From Rhabdophis nuchalis (taxonomy: Eukaryota > Chordata > Lepidosauria > Squamata > Natricidae), in NCBI GenBank assembly GCA_039707465.1, contig CM077647.1, positions 174,957,663 through 175,021,662 on the forward strand: DNA of 64,000 nucleotides, written 5' to 3'. Each line of letters begins with the position of its first letter. The first letter of the stretch is position 1. Made by a program: the position numbers and the translations under genes. Below are positions 51,598 through 63,480 of this stretch, piece after piece. Under the pieces are notes generated by a model. The model saw only the letters and a program-made list of their open reading frames with translations. It searched no databases and was not told the origin of the DNA.

Positions 51598-54500
51598 GAG
51601 ATGGGGGGAGAGTGCAATTTTTTAGATAACGTGATGCATTCTATAATACTCAAAATCAGCTCATTAATTTTATCTAAGTAAGAAAATACTAACAAGTAGT
51701 TATTAATTTTTGTTTAAGTCTAATGAAAAATGGTAAAATGTCTACTTTACCATTTTGATTTGAAATCTTCCCTTCTGGGCATGGAACACAGTCATAGCAG
51801 CAGAACTGATCCCCCTCAATCGCTTTCTTCCAGTATCCAGGGAGACAGGGGTCACTGCATCGAGAATGTGGAGGAACCTGGTGATAAGCACAAAAGGTTT
51901 TGAAAGGAGAGATATTTAAAACACTTCATAATATTTATCCTTTATATAGAGAAATTATTTTTCACTTTGCAAAAGAATACTGAATTCATCAACTTCATCA
52001 CCAACTTAAAAAGGTGTAGAAACCACAATGATGTAGAAAAGTTCCTGTTTGAAGGACAGGGTGGGAAAATCATAACCCTTGGTAACAAACTCATGGAAAC
52101 ATGGACACTCTTGTGATTTTAAATGGAAAGGCAAACCAAATATGCAAACATGGCTTTTGTACTGTAATGTCATTTTCTCAAATTGATGAGTGTTTGATTA
52201 TCAACAACATTTGAAAAGAATATTCCATTCTTTCTTTAAAATATATGAATCAGTTTTGGAATGAGATTAGGTTAAATATGGCATCATAATGGATTAAGAC
52301 ACGGTCAATTCACTAATCTGATACCTGTTTAAAAACTGGACTCCAGACAATCAAATCTTCATCGATCCATAATTCCTTCCCTGTTGGAGCCTCTGGATCC
52401 AGTTTTCCAACTCTAATTCTCTGAAAGGATCTGTTTGGAAAAGTGATTAAGTTGGTGATGTCAAATCCACCAGTTACTTTCCCTCTTTCATTCAGGAACA
52501 CTCTCTCCCCAGCTGAATTGTTGAAAGAAATGCCTTGAAGAAATGGATGGAGCTAATTGAAAAAGAAAAGAAGAGAGAGGGAATCAATAGTAATAAAACA
52601 GAAAAGAGAACATCATAATTTTCATTCACTCATTCTGCCCATTCCAATAACTATTGTTAAATATGTAAACTAAGAAATTTTATAATCACTATTGTATGGA
52701 AATATATATGTCAATTCTTTTGTTTATTTGATACTAGCTGTACCCGCCATGCATTGCTGTGGCCAAGTTTGGTTAAATGAAAAAGTTTCCCCTCATAGAC
52801 CCTCTCAGTGACCCCTTCCATCTCTGCCTCGGTTTCCCCTCCATCTCCCTCCCCTCCCTCTCTTATTCTACCTACCTACCTACCTACCTACCTACCTACC
52901 TACCTACCTACCTACCTACCTACTACCTACTACCTACCTACCTACCTACCTACCTACCTACTTACTGTATTTCTCCCTCTCTCTATTGCTCTACCTACCT
53001 ACCTACTGTATTTCTCCCTCTCTCTCTCTCTATCCCTCTACCTACCTACTTACCTACCTACCTACCTACCTAGAGAGAGAGGAACAGTGGGGGGGGGAGC
53101 TGGCGGAAGGGGCGGCGAGAAAGGCTGCTGACTCAGCAGCAGCCTTGTGGGGGGGAGTTGGCAGAGGGGGGCAGTGGCAGAGAAGGAGAGGCCGCTGATT
53201 CAGCAGCGGCCTTGTGGGTGGGGACTTGGCATGGGCAGCATGGGCGGTGAGAGAGGCCTCTGACTTGGCAGCAGCCTTGGGGGGCAAGTTGGCAGAAGGG
53301 CGACGGCGGTGGTGGTGGTGGAGGAGAGGCCACTGACTCAGCAGCGGCCATAGGGGGGAGTTGGCAGAAGAGGGGTTGCCGCAGTGGTGGCGGAGGAGGG
53401 AGAGGCCGCTGAGGAGGTGACCATTGTGGATATGACACAGACCGCTCCACTGCTCGTGCAATTGACGTCAGCTGAAAAGTGGCCGGGTGGGAGGGGCTGC
53501 GAAGGGGAGGTGGGCGAATGAGGGAAACACACAGAAGAGCTGCAGTTTTACATTTGTGTGGCGTATACCTGGCACCGGTGTGCCATCCACACAATCTGTA
53601 CATATCATTGGTGCTGCACTTGTAAGGAACGTTGTGTAAAAATTTGGTGGCGATTCGTGCAGTAGCTTCTGAGATTAGCGGTTTTGAACAAACTCATAGT
53701 TAACTTTTTATTTATATAGATTATTTTTAGGAAAAATAACAATGAACAGAAGCAGAATGCAAATAGGCTTGTGGAATTATGTAAATTGATCCAATTAGGT
53801 TTACTAAAAACAACTATTTCTAGTCAGATAATGTATAATATTTACTCATTGGTACAAAGCTATTTGAGAGTCAAAGGTCTGATTAATTTGCAGATTTTAG
53901 AATTTGAGACACAAGCTTTCTTTAATGGATAAATGAGAGTTAGTGACTGCTGCAAACATAGGGTTATTTCTTACAATGCATGCCCTATTTAAAAAGGGCC
54001 AACTATGCCTCTAAATATCCTATGGAGACAGAAAATTCAGCTTATGACTGAAGAAGAGAGGGAATCGATAGCAATATAACAGAAAAGAGAACATCATAAT
54101 CAAGCTTCATTCACTCATTTTTCATATACCAATAACTATTATGAAATATCTACACTTAGAAATTTGAAAATAAACATGTACATTCCATTATGTATTTGAT
54201 ATTATTTTAAGTAAAGATATTATTTTATTTTAAGTAAAGATAGGAATGAACTAAAGCAGAATGAAAATAGGCTTTTGGATTTAGGTAATCATTTCTGTTT
54301 CATGTCTTCTACTTAAGCCACTAATTCAAGATGCATCAAATCTCATCTTTCCTCGTTGGTACAAAGTTATTTGAGAGTCTGATTAATTTCTTTTAGCCAG
54401 ATTTTGGAATTTGAGGCTTAAGCATTCACTGATAGATAAATGAGAAGAAGAGGCTACTGGAAACATAGAGTTGTTTCAAACTATACATGCCACATCAAAG

Positions 54501-57216
54501 AAGGACCACCACTTCATTCCTCTAAATCTCTGATAGGAGGCAGAAAGCTCAGTTTGTTATTCAAGAAAGGTTCATGAGCCATGCCAATAGTCCTTAGCAA
54601 ATTGATCATTTTTGGAAGAGACAAGAAAAAGTAATGTAAATTATCATTTTAACTAACTGTTATTGTGCAACCTCTGGTGATTTATTCAATAACTATTGAC
54701 AGCTAAACTTTGTTTTGTATAGGAGCTCCTGGATGGCCAGAATAGCAGAATACCTAAATGACAAAATAAGAAAACAAACCAGTTTTTCTGTATCTGTTTT
54801 ATACAACCAAACTTCACAGAATTGGTAGGGACATTGGATATTATAGTCCACCACCCTGGTCATGGAGATACTACAACAATTTAGAGGCTCTAACCTCTTC
54901 ATAAAAATCTCTACTTAGGTAGCACCCATGATTTCTAAAGGCACACATTTTATACGAATTCATTGTGCCTTATTTCTATGTTTTTCTCATACTTAAGTTG
55001 ATTCCACATGCAGAAAATATTAAGACTTTCCACAATGGGTTCAAAAGAGAATTCTACATCAAACTGCTGATTGAAATAAAAGAAGAGTCCAAAGCAAAGG
55101 GAATACCTGCCAAGGCTGCAGCTGTGGAAGATCAGGGTTTTTGCCCATCATGGTTTTCTTCCTATTGAACCCCAACATGTGTAGAGACTGCAAGGCATGA
55201 GCCACAGCATAAACAGCATTGTAGATGCTGTAGCTTTGGCCAGTCATTTCCATTTCAAATACAGGTGCAGGAAGATCCTCCAGCTTCATCTCCTGAGTGC
55301 ATTTCCTACTGTGCGTTTCTTGTAATTCTCGATTTGGAATTGAACACTCAAATGATTGTTCCCAAACATTCTGCCGAAACCCATCTCTGTCGTCTGAAAA
55401 AGGTTTAATGGTCTGAAGAAATTCCTTGAAACCTGCAACTGCTGTTGAATGAACAGTGAAGGAAAGAGCCGCATGGAACATCTTGAGATCCAAATTGATT
55501 TGAATGCCTGAGAGTACAAAATCAATCTGTGCAATCATGATCCAAACCTTTCTAAATAAGGCAATTTCCTTGCTTTCAGGATCGACTATAAATGTTACAA
55601 ATCTTAGCCATATAATTGTCCAGGCTTCTCCATAGAGAAGAAACACATTGGCTTTGCTATTCATCATATTAATGGAAATAATGGAGATTGTTTGATAAAA
55701 TTCTGGCAATCTTTCCAAGTGGAGTTGTTGAGCAAGCCTTTGTATAAATGCTGAGCAGATGCCGTTCTGGAAAAGTAAGGGCTGCATTTTCTGTAAGAAA
55801 TTTTCTCCATTGTGGTTATCAACAGAAAATATCCCAATCCATGTCCAGCTGAAATGATGAAGCAGTTGAACAATCCCAATGTTCTGCTGGTTCTCTTTGG
55901 GGACCATGAAATAAAGTGAAGAGAGCTTCCTGGTCTGAAATTCCTCCTGAGATAATGTGCCATACGTCAGCTGAATGAAAGTCCAGTAGGTTTCATTTGA
56001 GTCTCTAGATAAAATTTATTTTCCTCTCTTGTTTTAATATAAAATATAGCCAAGGAACATTCTTGTCGTAGCATTCTTTTATGAATATAGTTACAGATTT
56101 CTTGGATTAGAAGACCACCAAGGTCCCTCCAACTCTGTTATTCTGAGGATGTTCTCATTGCATGAAAATATTTCAAACACATGATTAATTGTTTTAATAG
56201 AAGCCATTCAAATCTTCCCCCAGGTATGGAATCACCCCTGATACTTACTTCCTATAACTGGCAATGGTAGTTTCAGGAACGAATGCTAAGTAGTAGACCT
56301 CAATTTTTACAGAATATTTTAAGACTAATTTCTGATGCCCATTAATTATTCTACAAGTACCATAAGATTCAGAATTTTTTTCTCAACCCCTTCAGAACTT
56401 ACTTGTGGAATCTTGAAGAAGCCTGTAATTTCAGCTATATAAAATGATGTATCAAATCCCAATCCTCCAATGATAGCCATGAGATTCTTCTGGCTGTCAC
56501 ACTTATAGTTAGGGACAAATTCCTGGGATTTGAAAAGCAGGTCCAGAGTGGTGCGATAGGTCATCCTTGAATTATAATAACTGTCATAGATGTGGAACCC
56601 AAGAGTGACGTTAGGTAAGATCTGGGAGTCCTCATGGATCTCCTTCACAGCAAAAGCCAAGGCAAGGATATGCTGGTAGAATTTGATTATTACACTGCAA
56701 AAGATTTAATACCCCAGTTGAAAAAGGAAGTTGGCAATTTCTCCTAAGGTGGAATCATTTTTTATTTTATTTGAAATAACAAACATTTAGTTCTCTGATG
56801 AAGGTAGGAAAGTAATAGGTTTTCTAAAATATTGAATAATTTGTACACAGAAATGTCGACTCAGCCTTGAGCCTGGTGAGATTTGATGTGCTAAATTCTA
56901 AGCAGCTGGCAGTCAGCAGAAGTAGCCTGCAGTACTGCACTCTAACTGCTGTGCCACCAAGGCTTAAGCAATTTTGGAGAAACTGATATAAAATTAGAAA
57001 AAGACAAAATAATCCTTACTCTGGTGTGTCATCAGATGTTATACCAGGATGTTCCTTAAAATTAATTTCATGAAGATTGTAATAGGTGAGGGACACTATC
57101 CCACCCATGATGAGGTCTCCAGGTAGGTACCACTCATGTGGAACAAGGAAAGCATCACTCACAGGGCAGCCCAGAGTCACTATTTTCTTCACTAGGAACA
57201 TCTGGAGAAGCAACAT
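50371..57216 (-). CDS. V2R: V2R-D: vomeronasal type-2 receptor, six exons, intact
   Basis: Exons in transcript order: 57020-57216, 56403-56694, 55107-55970, 52325-52552, 51751-51877, 50371-51269; 868 aa, all junctions and phases kept. The 7TM exon is the most diverged of the four (about ten private residues, e.g. [32 protein letters not shown]). Its exons 1-3 are close to A and C. Intron 3 is enlarged to 2.6 kb by a 1 kb repeat insertion with a minisatellite. Leader [17 protein letters not shown] is weakly hydrophobic, as in the sisters. Confidence 0.93.
51559..51595. repeat. (CA)n microsatellite in intron 5 of V2R-D
   Basis: Pure AC tract, followed by AAAGAGATGGGGGG. Confidence 0.95.
51751..51877 (-). 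CDS. V2R: V2R-D exon 5: cysteine-rich linker
   Basis: 127 bp; GYWKK replaces GSWKK; six cysteines kept. AG 51879-51878, GT 51750-51749. Confidence 0.94.
52325..52552 (-). CDS. V2R: V2R-D exon 4: distal ligand-binding domain
   Basis: 228 bp ending WSPVFKQ; donor GT 52324-52323. Contains NERGKVTGG and EAPTGKEL. Confidence 0.94.
52868..53071. repeat. (CTAC)n tracts with TGTATTTCTCC spacers
   Basis: Tetranucleotide runs separated by TGTATTTCTCCCTCTCTCT units, the same compound motif as 59560-60670. Confidence 0.92.
53123..53430. repeat. GC-rich minisatellite, about 65-76 bp units with a dyad
   Basis: Units start at about 53123, 53190, 53255, 53328 and 53404. Each begins with a variant of GGCCGCTGACTCAGCAGCGG, which is partly self-complementary (GGCCGCTG...CAGCGGCC), followed by a G-rich GGGGGGAGTTGGCAGA stretch. 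Confidence 0.8.
53723..55106. other. Intron 3 of V2R-D, remainder
   Basis: AT-rich intron matching intron 3 of A and C; no gene recognised. (52553-52735 is the part before the insertion.). Confidence 0.6.
55107..55970 (-). CDS. V2R: V2R-D exon 3: core of the Venus-flytrap domain
   Basis: 288 codons, [18 protein letters not shown]...LPQLQPWQ; close to A and C, with MFHAALSF for [10 protein letters not shown] 55972-55971, GT 55106-55105. Confidence 0.95.
56403..56694 (-). CDS. V2R: V2R-D exon 2: N-terminal ligand-binding lobe
   Basis: 292 bp, [16 protein letters not shown]...; IHED instead of INED. AG 56696-56695, GT 56402-56401. Confidence 0.94.
56852..56966 (-). mobile_element. tRNA-derived SINE fragment in intron 1 of V2R-D
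   Basis: Same place and truncation as in V2R-A but without the palindromic arms; A-box-like TGGCACAGCAG at its right end. Confidence 0.75.
57020..57216 (-). CDS. V2R: V2R-D exon 1: signal peptide and start of the ectodomain
   Basis: ATG 57216, donor GT 57019-57018. [18 protein letters not shown] conserved. An upstream in-frame TAA excludes a longer protein. Confidence 0.92.
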
Positions 57217-57865
57217 CTTCACTCTTTAAAATGTCTTTCTCTTTCATCCTATTCTACAATAAACGTTATATTACCCCAATAGCTAATACAGTGATTAATT
57301 CAAGGTTTATATCTGAGAGTACATTTTAATCAGAAAATCCACCATTGGGTATTGGGAGATACAAGAGAGTACAAATTCGTATCTTGAATAGCATCAGGGT
57401 TTGAACAGTTGCTCTGGCAGAGGAGAACAGAGGGAGGAAACCTGTAGCAATGTCTGACACACAGCCATTATTATCCATGTGCCAATCTCCCTGGGGTTCA
57501 AGAAACATTGATTGCTGTTGAATTGAAATAAGCCTTCTGTGCAGTCTTTGATGCTTCTGCCTAGTTTAGAAAATATGATGATTCCTGTAGGAGATGATTA
57601 CTTTGTTTTTGATGAGAGAATAACTGGCCAATTTTTAAATGCTCATTTGCTAACAAAATGTACAGAGAGGAATTTGCAATACAGAATTGCTTCATTTTTG
57701 AATTGTATGTTATTTTTTTACAATGAATAATAAATGCAGTTCACTTTCCTTTGCCTAGCACTGAGATGCATTGATATTTTGACATCCCCTCATTTTAAGA
57801 AATTTTGTGTGATTTCCTTCGAGATTCTCCTAGAGGGAGATGAAAGAAGAAGAAATTTTCTCCAC
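57217..57865. other. 5' flank of V2R-D
   Basis: Conserved upstream block as in A and C; no gene assigned. Confidence 0.5.
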
Positions 57866-58020
57866 TGTTTTTATCAACAGCAAAAATTCTATTCCACATT
57901 CACCTCAATTGATGAAGCAGTTGGATAATCCCAATGCACCTATAGTCCTCTTTTGGAACCATGAAATAAAATGAAGAGAGCTTACTGGTCCGAAATTCCA
58001 CTTTGTATAATGAGCCATAT
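57866..58020 (-). pseudogene. Relic of V2R exon 3 start upstream of V2R-D
   Basis: SSLHFISWF / MVPKED-like frames remain with frameshifts; it abuts AATAG repeats on the right as in A-C. Confidence 0.85.
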
Positions 58021-58062
58021 TAGAATAGAATAGAATAGAATAGAATAGAATAGAATAGAATA
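58021..58062. repeat. (AATAG)n microsatellite
   Basis: Eight pure copies. Confidence 0.92.
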
Positions 58063-58965
58063 GTTGGAAGGGACCTTGGACCAAACACCCATTGCTTCTT
58101 GTTCTACCTTCAGGTGCTTTGGAGAATAGTTTGACTCCCTCTTTGTAGCATCCCCTGAGATATTGGAACACTGCTGTTATGTCTGCCCTAGCCTTCTTTT
58201 CATTAAATAAGAGATATCCAGTTTCACAGCTGTTCTTCATATGTTTTAGACCGGGGTCCCCAACCCCCGGGCCGCGGACTGGTGCCAGTCCGTGGCTTGA
58301 TAGGAACCGGGCAGCAGGGCCGGAGAGGAGGATGAGGCGTCAGCACCCTGGGCAGAGCACGCACCGGATTCGGGAGAGCGCAGGCGCGGCCGTTCGCACC
58401 GTTGTGGGCCCTAGAGGGCCGAGTGAGCCGACTCCCCCCGCATGCGCATGCGCAGGTGTGGCCATTCGCACCTTTGGAGGCCCTAGAGGGCTGAGTGAGC
58501 CGACTCCCCCCCGCATGTGTGCATGTGCCGCCTGTTCCCCCTCCCACCCCGCCCCTTCTCTACGCCAGCCGGTCTGCAGAGTTTTCTTTAAAATGAAACT
58601 GGTCCCTGGTGCACAAAATGTTGGGGACCCCTGTTTTAGACCACAGTCCCCTAATCATCTTTCTTGCTCTTCTCTGCACTCTTTCTAGAGTCTCCCCATA
58701 TTTTTTACATTGTGGTGACCAAAACTGAATGCAGTATTCCAAGTGTGGCCTTGCCAAGGCATTATAAAGTGGTATTAACACTTCACATGATCTTGATTCT
58801 ATCCTTCTGATTATGCAGCCTGGAACTGTGCTGGCTTTTTTGTCAACTGCTGCACACGGCTGGCTCCTATTTAAATGGTTGTCCACTAGGATTCCAAGAT
58901 CCATCTCAGAGTTGTTGAGCAAAGTACCACTTATACTGTATTTGTGCAATTGCTTTCCATAAATG
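58063..58965 (-). mobile_element. CR1 LINE with internal deletion, hosting a hAT element
   Basis: Sister of 45023-45905 with the same deletion and the same nested element; broken frames. Confidence 0.88.
58252..58633. mobile_element. hAT non-autonomous element, 382 bp
   Basis: Same target duplication TTTTAGAC (58244-58251, 58634-58641) as the C copy; one base of the left terminus is lost (CGGGGTCC for CAGGGGTCC). A duplicated copy, not a separate insertion. Confidence 0.93.
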
Positions 58966-59455
58966 TAGAAGCTTATATTTTTATGTGAGCTAAAAGACAG
59001 TCCAGGAGTATATTGTTGAGTCTTTTGATGAAATTTAATTCTCTTATCCTGTTTTCATATGAAATATATCCAAGGAAGGATTTATCTTCCTGAAATTCTT
59101 CTAAACATTAAAATGAAAAGGAATTTCTTGGAATTATTTCAAACACATATGATGATATAAACTCAAATGATGATTTTTTTTTTCATAGACGTAAAAGGTT
59201 GAAATCTTCCGTCCAGTATGGAATGCCTATGAATACTTACTTCCTGTATTTGGCATTATACTTTGAAAATTATGGTGAGACAGCTTAAGCCAGGCCGAAG
59301 ATCTTCAAATTGTATAGGCCCACGTTGCAGCAAATTCATTTAAAGACACGCTTTGAAATTCTTGCTGATTTTCTTTTCTCTGATAGCCATGCCAAACCAT
59401 GATGCCTTTTTGTTTATTTTTTATTTTATTTATTTATTTATTTATTTATTATTTT
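58966..59455. other. Flank shared with unit C
   Basis: Matches 45906-46400; ends in a TTTA-rich stretch where the next element inserted. No gene seen. Confidence 0.45.
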
Positions 59456-59559
59456 ACTAGCTATACCCGGCCACGCATTGCTGTGGCCCAGTCTGGTTAA
59501 ATGGCCAACCAATCTGTGTGTAGATCTACACCTGCACACATACACCCAACCACCATATA

Positions 59560-60670
<1,111 letters not shown>

Positions 60671-60689
60671 TATTTCTGCCTCTCTATCT

Positions 60690-61378
60690 ATCCCTTGGGG
60701 GTCATCTAGTCCAACTCCCTGCTAGGCAGGAAGCCTTATATCCATGATGGTGAACCTATGGCATGGGTACCACAGGTGGCACACGGAACCATTTCTTAGG
60801 CCACTCGAGGCATTGCCCTGTCAGCTTCAGTTTGTATGTGTGCCCTGGCCAGCTGATTTAGGCCTTCTTTTGAGGCCATTTTTTGCCCTCTGGAGGTGGG
60901 GGAAGGCTGTTTTCACCCTCCCCGGGCTCCTATAAACCCTCTGGAGCCTGGGGATGACGTAAAAGGCATGCCAAATGCATGTGGTCATGCACATAGCATT
61001 ATGGATGTGACACACCTGTGCACATCGCCCCTGCACTCCCCCTGCTATTGGCACGTGAGCCAAAAAAGGTTAGCCATCACTGCCCTATACCATTTCAGAC
61101 TAATGGCTATCCAACATCTTCTTGAAGACTTCCAGTGTTGGGGCATTCACAACTTCTGGAGGCAAGTTGTTCCACTGATTAATTGTTCTAACTGTCAGGA
61201 AATTTCTCCTCAGTTCTAAGTTGCTTCTCTCCTTAATTAGTTTCCACCCATTGCTTCTTGTCCTGCCCTCAGGTGCCTTGGAGAATAGCTTGACTCCCTC
61301 TTCTTTGGGGCAACCCCTGAGATATTGGAAGGCTGCTATCATGTCTTCCCTAGTCCCTCTTTTATTAAACTGTATTTC
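60690..61378 (-). mobile_element. CR1 3' fragment, split by a hAT element
   Basis: GTCATCTAGTCCAACTCCCT (60700-60719) is the CR1 3' end. It continues at 61083 after the hAT and is cut at ATTAAACTGTATTT (61368-61378). Confidence 0.85.
60743..61082. mobile_element. hAT-type MITE, 340 bp
   Basis: Termini CATGATGGTGAACCTATGG and, inverted, CAGTGATGGCTAACCTTTT. Flanking 8-mers CCTTATAT-like and CCCTATAC are imperfect copies. No transposase. Confidence 0.8.
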
Positions 61379-61412
61379 TCCCTGTCTCTCTATTCCCCTA
61401 TCTACTGTAATA

Positions 61413-61770
61413 CAATAATACAATAGCAGAGTTGGAAGGGACCTTGGAGGTCATCTAGTCCAACCCCGCTGCTCAAGTAGGAGACCCTATGTCGTTTCAG
61501 ACAAATGGTTTTCCAGTCTCTTCTCTCTTCAGTGTTGGGGCATCCATAACTTCTGGTGGCAAGATGTTCCACTGGTTAATAGTTCTCACTGCCATGAAAT
61601 TTGCCCTCAGTTCTAGGTTGCTTCTCTCCTTGATTAGTTTCCACCCATTGCTTCTTGTTCTGCCCTCAGGTGCCTTGGTGAATAGCTTGACTCCCTCCTC
61701 TTTGGGGCAACCCCTGAGATATTGGAAGGCTGCTATCATGTCTTCCCTAGTCCCTCTTTTATTAAACTGT
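61413..61770 (-). mobile_element. CR1 3' fragment, tandem to the previous one
   Basis: Starts with the AATACAATAATACAATAGC tail and ends at the same truncation point ATTAAACTGTATTT as its neighbour. Confidence 0.88.
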
Positions 61771-62212
61771 ATTTGCTGTCAGGTGGGTGATTCTTTGTTA
61801 CAGTTTGGTTCAGTCCGTATTAAACAGTTTAAAGCAGCTGCCTGGCTCCGTTTTTTTTACCTCAGAGAACAGTCCTGAGCAGAATTCCCCCCCCCTCTAT
61901 GGGCCACCTGGGAGTTTGCTATCCTCTGTGCCTTTTTGGCCCCAAGAGGCCGCCGTATGAGGCCTTTTCCAACACTGTTGAAAAGCAGTTTGATGGGCGT
62001 GGCTACAGGGATGTTAAATCACATTTCAGTGAGTACATTTTTTTGTGTGTAATTTGTACACAACATACGTGTGCTAGCCACAAAATGATTAGCTATTCTA
62101 TTATCGGAAGTCCTTGGCTACGTTGTCTGAAAGTTTCGTTTAAATCGGCCCAGTAGTTTTTGAGATTAGTGGATTCGTACAAACTATTTTACATTTTTAT
62201 TTATATAGATAT

Positions 62213-62635
62213 ATTTATTGGGTTTCAGTCTCCCATCAGTTAAGAAGACAAAAACTGCAAAGCAGGTGGTTGAGTGCAAATATCCTAAGTATTTTTGGAA
62301 TGTATCTGTGATGCTACCATTGTGGATTTCTTGTTAAGAACACTTATCAAGTTTTAATATTATGACTGTCTAGCTTATTTAAAGTGCTTGCTTGTTGCAG
62401 TAAAGTACAAATGCCATAAGCAAAATACCTGTTTACTCAGAGGTATATTCCTGCTTAAATTGCTTGATAGCAGTGTTCAGAAACTTTAAAATGTATAGCT
62501 CACAGCACTAAAGAAACCTTATATAGCAGTGACTACTCTTGAGGGTCCACATTGGCTGTTTCTGCTTCCAAGTGATATTTTTGAAATCTTCTGGAACATA
62601 GGTCTCCTTAGTCTCCAGTCCCGTAGGGGACTACA
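62213..62635. other. No recognised feature
   Basis: Apparently single-copy DNA; no ORF of note and no match to other parts of the window seen. Confidence 0.4.
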
Positions 62636-63040
62636 GACTAAGACATATGAAGAACGGTTGCAAGAGCTGGGTATGTCTAGCTTGATAAAGAGAAGGACCA
62701 GGGGAGACATGATAGCAGTGTTCCGATATCTCAGAGGGTGCCACAAAGAAGAGGGAGTCAAACTATTCTCCAAGGCACCTGGGGGCAGGACAAGAAGCAA
62801 TGGGTGGAAACTAATCAAGGAGAGAAGCAACTTAGAACTAAGGAGAAATTTCCTGACAGTTAGAACAACTAACCTCTGGAACAGCTTGCCTCCAGAAGTT
62901 GTGAATGCCCCCACCCTGGAAGTCTTTAAAAAGATGTTAGATAGCCATTTGTCTGAAATGGTATAAGGTTCCTGCTCACGCAGGGGGTTGGACTAGAAGA
63001 CCTCCAAGGTCCCTTCCAACTCTGCTATTGTATTATTGTA
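62636..63040 (+). mobile_element. CR1 LINE 3' end, plus strand
   Basis: An open frame reads KTYEERLQELGMSSLIKRR, RTRSNGWKLIKERSNLELRR, LDSHLSEMV and stop (62964-62966), then the CR1 3' end and TATTGTATTATTGTAT tail. No break in frame. Confidence 0.92.
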
Positions 63041-63480
63041 TATTAGGGATTTTTGCACTGAGAAGCAGAAGGATGGGCTTTTGAAACACTGGGAAGCAGT
63101 GGGAACTTTTGCTACTTCTAAGTTCTTCCAAACCCAATAAGAAATTGTTTATCTTTCCTTGAGCCTCTTTATGCGGGGACAGGTGCTGAAAAATCCTTCA
63201 AAGAAATGGAAACAGTGAGTGTGTGTGTGTGTTTGAGGGATTGTTCTGTTGTGTAGGATTGGAATATAATTTATTGGCCCTGGATTTTGAGAATGGAGGG
63301 AAGTTGCAGAAGCTGAAATGTGGTTGGGACACAGTGGAGAGTCCAATGTTTTACCTCTTTTACATTTTCAGAGATTATACACAGTATAAAGAATTAACAG
63401 TTGCACCGATTGTACTTTATATTTGTGTACACAAAACAAAGAACAGTTAGTTCAGCACATGACACCCATTGGGCACTATC
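63041..63480. other. No recognised gene; short (GT)n
   Basis: Apparently unique DNA with a short GT tract at 63216-63231. Confidence 0.4.

Larger units (their letters stand above)
52736..53722 (+). mobile_element. Unclassified retroelement-like repeat in V2R-D intron 3
   Basis: Starts CTAGCTGTACCCGCCATGCA and ends TTTTTATTTATATAGAT; both ends recur at 59456 and 62212. The intron sequence resumes exactly (TATTTTTAGGAAAAATAAC against TATTTTTAAGAAAAATAAC at 16137), so the empty site is seen in B. The interior has CTAC repeats, a TGTATTTCTCCCTCTCT motif and a GC-rich minisatellite. RTE-like 3' ends look similar, but no coding region supports a class. Confidence 0.6.

Noticed and set aside
52777..53603. 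ORFs on both strands in the D intron insertion
   Set aside because: CTAC repeats and GC-rich minisatellite give open frames by composition; no domain recognised.
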